This document shows, in pieces, positions 52,601-58,497 of a DNA stretch of 58,497 nt. The notes beneath the pieces were generated by a model. It was not told the DNA's origin. It made no database searches and saw nothing but the letters and a program-made list of their open reading frames with translations. The translations under genes and the position numbers were made by a program. Every line of letters begins with the position of its first letter. Position 1 is the first letter of the stretch. This DNA comes from an uncultured Bacteroides sp. (GTDB lineage Bacteria > Bacteroidota > Bacteroidia > Bacteroidales > Bacteroidaceae): NCBI GenBank assembly GCA_945833835.1, contig CAMAFR010000012.1, positions 1 to 58,497 on the forward strand, given 5' to 3'.

Positions 52601-52951
52601 TCATACGATGGTATTGGTCAGCGTATCGGGGAACACCACCGTAGGCTTGAACGACTTCGCCTCCTCAAAATCCATCAGCGCATACGACATGATAATCACC
52701 ACATCGCCCACCTGCACCTTGCGGGCGGCCGCCCCGTTCAGACATATACAGCCGGAACCGCGCTCACCTTTGATGATATACGTTTCAAAACGTTCGCCAT
52801 TGTTGTTGTCGACGATGTGCACCTTCTCACCCGCAATCAGATTGGCGGCCTCCATCAAATCCTCATCGATGGTGATGCTGCCCATATAATTCAGGTTGGC
52901 TTCTGTCACCGTCACACAATGGAGCTTGGATTTCAATACCTCTATCATCAT
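52601..52951 (-). CDS. panD: Aspartate 1-decarboxylase
   Basis: PanD makes beta-alanine for pantothenate and is a pyruvoyl enzyme formed by self-cleavage. With the ATG at 52951 the protein is 116 residues, starts [13 protein letters not shown], and places the cleavage pair exactly at Gly24-Ser25 in NYMGSITID, which supports this start over 52984. Conserved Lys9, the [16 protein letters not shown] segment with Tyr, and [12 protein letters not shown] are present. It starts 7 bases after the end of panC, so the two enzymes that supply and use beta-alanine share an operon. Confidence 0.96.
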   Translation of the reverse strand: MMIEVLKSKLHCVTVTEANLNYMGSITIDEDLMEAANLIAGEKVHIVDNNNGERFETYIIKGERGSGCICLNGAAARKVQVGDVVIIMSYALMDFEEAKSFKPTVVFPDTLTNTIV

Positions 52952-52958
52952 CGTCCGG

Positions 52959-53804
52959 TCACTCCTTATATTTAATGTTATCAATCAAGCGTACCTCGCC
53001 GCAGAATACGGTGATGCACCCCACGATGTAGCCGCTGTCGGCCCAGTCGGCCACCGTCTGCAACGTATTTCCGTCCACCACCTCATAATATTCCAGCCGC
53101 AGCCCGTCGGCCTGGGCCATGCTGTCTTCCACGAAACGTTTGGTCTCGGCCAGCGTGTGGGTCTTTCCGTATTCCACACTGGCAAACAGGGTCTTCGAGA
53201 TTTGCAAAGCCTGCACACGCTGCTCGGCGGTCAGCCGGGCGTTGCGGCTGCTCAAGGCCAGTCCGTCGGCCTCGCGGACAATCGGACAACCCACAATCTG
53301 CAGGTCGAAAGGATACTGGCGCACCATCTCGCGGATGATGGCCAACTGCTGGAAATCCTTTTCACCGAAATAAGCGCGGTCCGGCTCCACTATCAGGAAC
53401 AGTTTGCTCACAATCTGGCAGACCCCGTTAAAATGTCCCGGACGATACTTGCCCTCCATCACCGTGTCCAGCGGCGCATAGCTGAACCGGCGCGTATCCG
53501 GTTCCGGATAAATCTCCTCCACTGCGGGAGCAAAGACATAAGCAGCCCCACAGGCCTCCAGCAGGCTACAATCCGCCTCCAGTGTACGGGGGTATTTCAA
53601 CAAGTCGTTTTGGTCATTAAATTGAGTAGGATTCACAAAATCGCTTACCACAACCACATCATTCTCAGCGACGGCGCGTTTCACCAAGGAAGCGTGTCCC
53701 GCATGCAAGGCCCCCATCGTAGGAACCAAGCCAATCGTCTTGCCTTCCTTCCGGCAAACCTCCAAAGTGGCACGAAGCTCTTTAATGGTTTGAATTAACT
53801 TCAT
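52959..53804 (-). CDS. panC: Pantoate-beta-alanine ligase (pantothenate synthetase)
   Basis: PanC joins pantoate and beta-alanine with ATP. The 281-residue protein has the class I nucleotidyltransferase elements: [18 protein letters not shown] (HxGH, about 27-44), a DFVNPTQFN block, [15 protein letters not shown], and [18 protein letters not shown], which replaces KMSKS. All residues look intact. It is the first gene of panC-panD; panB is not seen in the window. It diverges from the glycogen-synthase-like gene. Confidence 0.97.
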   Translation of the reverse strand: MKLIQTIKELRATLEVCRKEGKTIGLVPTMGALHAGHASLVKRAVAENDVVVVSDFVNPTQFNDQNDLLKYPRTLEADCSLLEACGAAYVFAPAVEEIYPEPDTRRFSYAPLDTVMEGKYRPGHFNGVCQIVSKLFLIVEPDRAYFGEKDFQQLAIIREMVRQYPFDLQIVGCPIVREADGLALSSRNARLTAEQRVQALQISKTLFASVEYGKTHTLAETKRFVEDSMAQADGLRLEYYEVVDGNTLQTVADWADSGYIVGCITVFCGEVRLIDNIKYKE

Positions 53805-53846
53805 TTTATATATAAGTTTAGAACACTCTTTTTTTCAAATCGGCTG

Positions 53847-53854
53847 CAAAGTAA
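53847..53854 (-). promoter_or_regulatory. Possible -7 box of panC
   Basis: TTACTTTG on the minus strand has one mismatch to TAnnTTTG and lies 43 bases before the panC start. No convincing -33 element. Confidence 0.35.
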
Positions 53855-53983
53855 CCAATTATTTGCCACATAATAAAGAAGTTTGCCGCAAAAAATCTTC
53901 AAAATACCCGTTTGTACGATGCTTTTAGGGACTATAAAGAATAATTAACCTGCTATCAATACGGGCACTATGCGTTTTTTTTG

Positions 53984-53991
53984 TAACTTTG
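53984..53991 (+). promoter_or_regulatory. -7 box of the glycogen-synthase-like gene
   Basis: TAACTTTG is an exact box. It lies 11 bases before an ATG at 54002 and 29 before the ATG at 54020. The second gives a normal leader and the family start. Confidence 0.6.
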
Positions 53992-54019
53992 CAGCAGGTT
54001 TATGAGCAACAATAAAAAC

Positions 54020-54826
54020 ATGAGCGTGAAAAAAGTTTTATTCATTACACAAGAAATTACTCCGTACGTACCCGAAAGCGAATTGTCCCTCATAGGGCAG
54101 AACCTCCCACAGGCCATCCAGGAAAAAGGCCGTGAAATCCGCACCTTCATGCCCAAATGGGGAATTGTCAACGAACGCAGGAACCAGCTGCATGAAGTAA
54201 TCCGCCTGTCGGGTATGAACTTGATCATTGATGACACGGACCATCCGCTGATCATCAAAGTCGCCTCTATACAAGCCGCACGCCGTCAGGTGTATTTCAT
54301 CGACAACGACGACTATTTCCAGCACCGGCAGATGACCGCCGACGAAAACGGCAACGAATACGAAGACAATGGCGAACGCGCCATCTTCTATGCCCGGGGC
54401 GTGCTCGAAACGGTAAAGAAACTCCGCTGGTGTCCCGATGTTATTCATTGCCACGGATGGATGAGCGCAGTGGTGCCCCTCTACATCAAAAAAGCCTATT
54501 ACGACGAGCCTTCGTTCAGAGATGCCAAAGTCGTATTCTCCGTTGATGCCAACGGATTCAAATCCAACCTGGCCCCCAATTTCAAGAACCTAGCCCTGCT
54601 GAAGGACGTCACCCTGGCAGACATGGACATGATCGACGACACGGTGAACTATGACGAGCTGTGCAAACTGGCCATCAACTATTCAGACGGAGTCGTGGCT
54701 AACAGCGCCGATGTCAACCCTGCCCTCATGGAATATGCCCGCAGCCTGAACAAGCCGACCGTGGATTTCAGCGAGGCCGACTATGCCAACGCCTGCGACG
54801 CCTTGTATGAAAAGGTCTGGGAATGA
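54020..54826 (+). CDS. One-domain glycogen/starch-synthase-like protein (GT5 N-terminal domain)
   Basis: The 268-residue product (MSVKKVLFITQEITPYVPES) corresponds to the N-terminal half of GT5 glycogen synthase: RTFMPKWGIVNERR, VIHCHGWMSAVVPLYIK, VVFSVDANGF and INYSDGVVANSADVNP align with it. The second Rossmann domain, which binds the ADP-glucose nucleotide, is absent, and the glycogen-binding KTGGL motif near the N-terminus reads ESELSLIGQNL. It is therefore unlikely to be a working synthase by itself. Similar short proteins are, from memory, common in Bacteroidetes at this place. A DUF4270 lipoprotein gene follows after 32 bases. Confidence 0.8.
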   Translation: MSVKKVLFITQEITPYVPESELSLIGQNLPQAIQEKGREIRTFMPKWGIVNERRNQLHEVIRLSGMNLIIDDTDHPLIIKVASIQAARRQVYFIDNDDYFQHRQMTADENGNEYEDNGERAIFYARGVLETVKKLRWCPDVIHCHGWMSAVVPLYIKKAYYDEPSFRDAKVVFSVDANGFKSNLAPNFKNLALLKDVTLADMDMIDDTVNYDELCKLAINYSDGVVANSADVNPALMEYARSLNKPTVDFSEADYANACDALYEKVWE

Positions 54827-54858
54827 AGCTTAACACTAAACCAAGAGTATAACCAACA

Positions 54859-56262
54859 ATGAAATTCAAGTTCTTGGCGGCCTGCGCACTGGCCGCCACA
54901 CTCTACAGCTGCGATGACACAACGACGGGTATCGGGCAATTCGTCATTGATACCGATGAAATCATATCCACCGGCAAGGCCTATTCCCTCGACACACGCA
55001 CCGTCCAGGTAGACTCCATCTACTCCCGTTCAAACACCGCTTATCTCGGAAAATTCACGGACGAGTTCTACGGGGAGTTCAACGCCGACTTCATGGCACA
55101 AATGAACTGGCCGGAAGGATTGGAACTGCCGGCCACCATGACCAACATCACAGCGGCCGATTTGCAGCTTTTCTACTCCAGCTATTACGGTGACTCCCTG
55201 GCCACCCTGCGCCTGCAGGTGGACACGCTGTCGAAGCCCATCACCGATGACGGCACCAACAAGAACCTGTATTATTCCAACCTCGACCCGAAGGTGTATT
55301 GTGACCCCTCGGCTCCGCCCTTCGCCGTCAAAGACTATGCGGCGTTCACCGGTGTCGGCAAGGGCGACTCGGTGTCCATCCAGCTGGATGACAGTTTCTG
55401 CCACTACCTGTTCAGCAAGTACCAGGAGAACAACCACGCCCAGTTCAAGGATGCGGCGGCGTTCATCAACAATGTGCTGAAAGGCTTCTACATCCACACC
55501 ATCGGCGGAGAGGGAAGCGTACTGTACATCGATGATATTTTCTTGAACTTCATTGTGGAATATACCGTCAAGAACAGTGCCGGCACCGCAGACTCCGTGG
55601 TCTATAAAAAGACATCGCTGGCCGCCACCAAAGAGGTCTTCGTCTCGACACGCTTCAAGAACAACAACCTCCAGCGGCTCACCGAAGACCCCGGATGCAC
55701 GTATCTGAAAACCCCTGCGGGACTGTATACGGAAGTCACCCTGCCGGTGGAAGAGATGTTCAAGGACCCTGAACACCAGACGGACACCCTCAATTCTGCC
55801 ATGGTCACATTCTTGAAATACAAGGAAAGCGGCGACCTGCCTTACCGGACCACTGCCCCGAAGTCCCTGCTCATGCTTCGCAAAGACGACATGAAAACCT
55901 TTTTCGAGGCCAACCGGCTGTATGACAGCAAGACCAGTTTCATCTCCTCCTATTCCACCACTACCAGCGGCTATCAGTTCAACACACTCAACCGACTGAT
56001 AAGCGTGATCTTCAGCGAAATCAGACCTGAAATCGCTCAAGGAGAGGCACATTGGACCCAGTGGAAAAACGCTCATCCCAACTGGAACAAAGTGATGCTG
56101 ATACCGGTTTCCATCACCTACGACTCGAACGACAACGCCATCGGCATCGAAAACGACATGAGTGTCACCTCGGCCTCCCTCTATGGGGGAACCGGGCTCG
56201 ACAGCAAACCGGATGATAAAATCAAACTGGAAGTCATCTATACGAATCCTACCCGGAAATAA
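54859..56262 (+). CDS. DUF4270 lipoprotein
   Basis: The 467-residue product is a predicted lipoprotein: MKFKFLAACALAATLYSC places the lipidated Cys at 18, and DDTTTGIGQFVIDTDEI after it is typical of DUF4270. The rest is rich in beta strands, with SAYLG-like repeats such as NTAYLGKFTDEFYGEFNADF. The family is restricted to Bacteroidetes and its role is unknown; it is probably at the cell surface or facing the periplasm. It is likely co-transcribed with the GT5-like gene, a pairing worth noting because one product is cytoplasmic and the other exported. A terminator follows. Confidence 0.88.
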   Translation: MKFKFLAACALAATLYSCDDTTTGIGQFVIDTDEIISTGKAYSLDTRTVQVDSIYSRSNTAYLGKFTDEFYGEFNADFMAQMNWPEGLELPATMTNITAADLQLFYSSYYGDSLATLRLQVDTLSKPITDDGTNKNLYYSNLDPKVYCDPSAPPFAVKDYAAFTGVGKGDSVSIQLDDSFCHYLFSKYQENNHAQFKDAAAFINNVLKGFYIHTIGGEGSVLYIDDIFLNFIVEYTVKNSAGTADSVVYKKTSLAATKEVFVSTRFKNNNLQRLTEDPGCTYLKTPAGLYTEVTLPVEEMFKDPEHQTDTLNSAMVTFLKYKESGDLPYRTTAPKSLLMLRKDDMKTFFEANRLYDSKTSFISSYSTTTSGYQFNTLNRLISVIFSEIRPEIAQGEAHWTQWKNAHPNWNKVMLIPVSITYDSNDNAIGIENDMSVTSASLYGGTGLDSKPDDKIKLEVIYTNPTRK

Positions 56263-56282
56263 CACTTCCCGTCACCTATCCC

Positions 56283-56340
56283 AACGACGCCCTGCCCAGC
56301 TGCCTCCCATCGTGCAGCAGGCAGGGCGTTGTTGTTGTCC
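56283..56340 (+). terminator. Terminator after the DUF4270 gene
   Basis: AACGACGCCCTGC (56283-56295) pairs with GCAGGGCGTTGTT (56321-56333) with one G-U pair, followed by GTTGTCC. It lies about 20 bases after the stop codon. Confidence 0.75.
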
Positions 56341-56404
56341 GTCGCCTCGGCAGACAAAGGGACTGTCGCTTCCTCCTTCTATCGCCCGACCAAGGTCGGC
56401 CAAC

Positions 56405-56470
56405 CGACTGACCTTGGTCATCCACTTGACTGACCTCGACCAATCAATCGACCGACCTCGTCCAGTCGCT
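56405..56470. repeat. Three 22-bp imperfect tandem repeats with adjacent dyad
   Basis: Units starting CGACTGACCTTGG, TGACTGACCTCGA and CGACCGACCTCGT are spaced exactly 22 bases apart. Just upstream, GACCAAGGTC (56388-56397) is the inverted copy of GACCTTGGTC (56410-56419). The block lies in the gene-free stretch 56341-56788 between the DUF4270 terminator and the putA leader. It could be a set of protein-binding sites. Confidence 0.6.
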
Positions 56471-56717
56471 CTTTCCTTCACTGTCCGGCAAGCCTTCCAT
56501 TCCTCCGTCAAGCACCGGCAACCCCGCCGACGAAGTCTGACCTCAAGACAAGCAGACCGCTCACAAAGACGACCGCCACCCAACGGGGTGGCCGAAGGGA
56601 GCGTTGCTCCATGCTACTTGTTGGTGCAGAACAAACGCAAAGCAACAGACATTTTCTTCCTTTCTCTCCCGCGAAATGGCAAAATGAAGTTTTAACAGAA
56701 AATAAAAAAGCATAATG

Positions 56718-56749
56718 TTTGGATGTTACCAATTGATTACCTATCTTCG
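56718..56749 (+). promoter_or_regulatory. Promoter of the putA leader transcript
   Basis: TTTG (56718-56721), 20 bases, then TATCTTCG (56742-56749), a -7 box with one mismatch. Transcription would start near 56756, about 255 bases before the putA ATG. Confidence 0.55.
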
Positions 56750-56788
56750 TCAAGACAAACCATAGTATCCACCCCAAACATCACAGCA

Positions 56789-56878
56789 ATGAAACGTTTG
56801 TATTTTGATCAGTACTCGCTTCAGGCTCTTTCTGAACTGCACCGCTACCGGGCAGTCATGTTTAGTCCGACCGTTTAA
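56789..56878 (+). CDS. Possible 29-codon leader ORF upstream of putA
   Basis: ATG at 56789 opens a frame beginning MKRLYFDQYSLQALSEL and ending with TAA at 56876. It lies about 35 bases after the predicted transcription start and 133 bases before putA. It holds only one Pro, so simple proline attenuation is not evident; aromatic and Leu codons dominate. It may be a leader peptide, the stub of a lost gene, or chance. Confidence 0.3.
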   Translation: MKRLYFDQYSLQALSELHRYRAVMFSPTV

Positions 56879-57011
56879 TTCCTCAGGTTCAGGCCATCCG
56901 GCTGCGACCCTATGACGTTCTTGGCTTCCGCAAAAGAAGTCAAGCAGGGGCGTATTGTACCCTGCCGTAAGAAATTAAACATTATTTCACACTAAACAAA
57001 GCAAAACATTT
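56879..57011 (+). ncRNA. Structured 5' leader of putA
   Basis: CTTGGCTTC (56920-56928) pairs with GAAGTCAAG (56936-56944) with one G-U pair, closing a 7-base CGCAAAA loop. GCAGGG (56944-56949) pairs with CCCTGC (56960-56965). The hairpins share one base, so they compete or stack. The stretch has no gene of its own. No known riboswitch class was recognised. Confidence 0.4.
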
Positions 57012-58497
57012 ATGGAAAAGCCAACCATCAAAGAAGTTGAAGAGTGGTTGATGACGCTGTACAACACCTGCGAGGCAAGCATCACGCCTGCCGAGAGAGC
57101 CGAACAACACAAGTATGCAACCATGGTACAAAGACCCACCGACAAGAAGTTCCTGGTGAAGATGCTCGACGAGTCGTCGCAGATACGCGACCCCAAGAAA
57201 CTCGCCAAGCGCATCAAGACCCTCATCGACGAATACGGGGTGCCTGAGTTCCTCAACGGACGCGACCGCTTCCTGTTCAAGCTGTACCAGTCGTTCGGCC
57301 ACTATTTTTATCCCATCGCCATCCCCATCATCAAGAAACGCCTGCGCATGGACACCTCGCGCGTCATCATCGATGCGGCACGTCCTCAGCTGACCCGTCA
57401 CCTTGCCACCCGTTTCGAGCAGAAGATAGGCCAGAACGTCAACCTGCTTGGCGAGGTGGTGCTCGGTGACGAAGAGGCCGACAAGCGGTACCACAGCTAC
57501 TTAGAGGCCCTCAAGGAGCCGGACATCAACTACATCTCCGTGAAAATCTCCGGCATCTACGCACAGACCCACGCCCTCAACTACGAGGAGTCATTCCCCG
57601 AACTGGTGCGCCGCATGTCGGAACTCTACCAGGCGGCCATCGACAACCCCTACGTGGACGAATACGGCCGGAAACGTGCCAAGTTCATCAACCTCGACAT
57701 GGAAGAGTATAAGGACGCCCACCTCACCATGCGCCTCTTCAAGGAAGTGTTGTCGAAGCCCGAGTTCCTCACCTACTCCGCCGGCATCGTGGTGCAGTCT
57801 TACCTGCCCGACGCCTGGGGCTTCCAGACCGAGTTGCTGGAGTTTGCCAAGGAACGCTGCTCCCGCGGTGGCGCACCGATCAAGATGCGTATCGTGAAAG
57901 GCTGCAACCTCGATATGGAGACGGTGGTGGCCTCGCTGCGCGGATGGGAGAACCCTGTCCGCCCCAACAAGACCGAAGTGGACGCCAACTACCTGCACAT
58001 CATCGAGCGCGGACTGCTGCCCGAGAACTCGAAGTACCTGCACATCGGAATGGCTTCGCACAACCTCTACACCATCTCCTACGCCTACCTGCTCACCCAG
58101 AAGTACGGCACGCCGAAGGACACCTTCTGCTTCGAGATGCTGGAGGGAATGGCCGACCACGTATGGCGCGCCCAGTCGAAGCTCGGCAACCACGTGATTC
58201 TCTATACCCCGGTGGTGAAGGACGAGCACTTCCTCAACGCCGTGTCGTACCTCGTGCGCCGCATGGACGAGAACACGGCCCCCGACAACTTCCTCACCCA
58301 CTCGTTCAACCTCAAGCCCGGCACCGAGGCCTGGGACTTCCTCAAGAAACAGTTTGAGGATGCCTACGCCATCAAGGACCAGATTCCACACGAACCCCAC
58401 CGCAAGCAGAACCGCCTGGAGCCCTACCCACCCGTTCCGCCGATGGACGAGATGAAGAACGAGCCCGACACCGACTTCGACCGCGAGTGCAACCAGG
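57012..58497 (+). CDS. putA: Bifunctional proline dehydrogenase / glutamate-semialdehyde dehydrogenase (PutA), 5' part
   Basis: The frame runs from the ATG at 57012 (MEKPTIKEVEEWLMTLYN) to the window edge; 495 codons are visible, so the protein is cut off. The visible part is the helical N-terminus plus the FAD-binding proline dehydrogenase barrel: SRVIIDAARPQLTRHLATRF, INYISVKISGIYAQ, KFINLDMEEYKDAHLTM, KMRIVKGCNLDMETV, FEMLEGMADHVWRAQ and SYLVRRMDENTAPDNF, whose Arg pair binds the proline carboxylate. The linker with QNRLEPYPPVPP that follows is typical of forms continuing into the aldehyde dehydrogenase half. It oxidises proline to glutamate. A long leader precedes it. Confidence 0.93.
   Translation, partial: MEKPTIKEVEEWLMTLYNTCEASITPAERAEQHKYATMVQRPTDKKFLVKMLDESSQIRDPKKLAKRIKTLIDEYGVPEFLNGRDRFLFKLYQSFGHYFYPIAIPIIKKRLRMDTSRVIIDAARPQLTRHLATRFEQKIGQNVNLLGEVVLGDEEADKRYHSYLEALKEPDINYISVKISGIYAQTHALNYEESFPELVRRMSELYQAAIDNPYVDEYGRKRAKFINLDMEEYKDAHLTMRLFKEVLSKPEFLTYSAGIVVQSYLPDAWGFQTELLEFAKERCSRGGAPIKMRIVKGCNLDMETVVASLRGWENPVRPNKTEVDANYLHIIERGLLPENSKYLHIGMASHNLYTISYAYLLTQKYGTPKDTFCFEMLEGMADHVWRAQSKLGNHVILYTPVVKDEHFLNAVSYLVRRMDENTAPDNFLTHSFNLKPGTEAWDFLKKQFEDAYAIKDQIPHEPHRKQNRLEPYPPVPPMDEMKNEPDTDFDRECNQ

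Noticed and set aside
56162..56695. Plus-strand 177-codon frame downstream of the DUF4270 gene
   Set aside because: It overlaps the end of the DUF4270 gene, the terminator and the 22-bp repeats; the Arg/Pro/Ser-rich translation looks non-coding.

Overview
This window comes from the chromosome of a gut-type member of the Bacteroidetes, most likely Bacteroidaceae (Bacteroides/Phocaeicola-like). The evidence is a type III glutamine synthetase, class III fructose bisphosphatase, a roughly 1100-residue SecA with SEC-C tail, Bacteroidetes-only families (DUF4270, DUF4494, an UpxY-type NusG paralogue, DUF4105), and repeated promoters of the form TAnnTTTG with a TTG/TTTG element about 20 bases upstream. 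No rRNA, tRNA, CRISPR array or intact insertion sequence was seen. The genus is not settled.

Bases 1-6700 are accessory DNA, almost all on the minus strand: an unknown coiled protein, the two ends of a dead IS66 element separated by repeat DNA, a frameshifted hypothetical gene, an Rpn-type PD-(D/E)XK protein with a 12-bp slippage repeat, a possible small membrane peptide, a DUF1703-type ATPase/nuclease, and an orphan, unusually long UpxY-type antiterminator.

Bases 6.7-13 kb hold an apparent minus-strand operon: Lnb/DUF4105-like membrane protein, an alkaline-phosphatase-superfamily protein that has lost its catalytic residues, then secA. Diverging from it (13.1-20.6 kb) is an envelope-biogenesis run: coaX, an outer-membrane protein, a TPR protein, lptC, a CBS/HlyC membrane protein and a PpiD/SurA-like foldase. 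An S41 protease lipoprotein and an AddAB-type helicase-nuclease pair follow (20.9-28.6 kb). They converge on pheT-yebC-TSCPD and on aminotransferase-permease-dnaB (28.7-36.4 kb, minus).

From 36.5 to 43.4 kb on the plus strand lie a fucose-isomerase-fold protein, DUF4494-yggS-dihydroorotate-dehydrogenase-like, an acyl-CoA synthetase and a 16-residue-repeat surface protein. Then come yitT and a Crp/Fnr regulator (minus), a dapL-like gene directly upstream of glnN, an AspT-type transporter with class III fbp, panC-panD (minus), a one-domain glycogen-synthase-like protein with a DUF4270 lipoprotein, and the 5' part of a bifunctional putA that runs off the end.

The points most worth following are: (1) the DapL-like protein beside glutamine synthetase has Met where the PLP-binding Lys should be, with further active-site changes; (2) the phosphatase-fold pseudoenzyme is translationally coupled to an apparently intact Lnb-like acyltransferase domain; (3) putA has a roughly 255-nt leader with a short ORF and hairpins; (4) the glycogen-synthase-like protein lacks both the KTGGL motif and the second domain. 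All functional statements come from reading motifs by eye; no database search was run.
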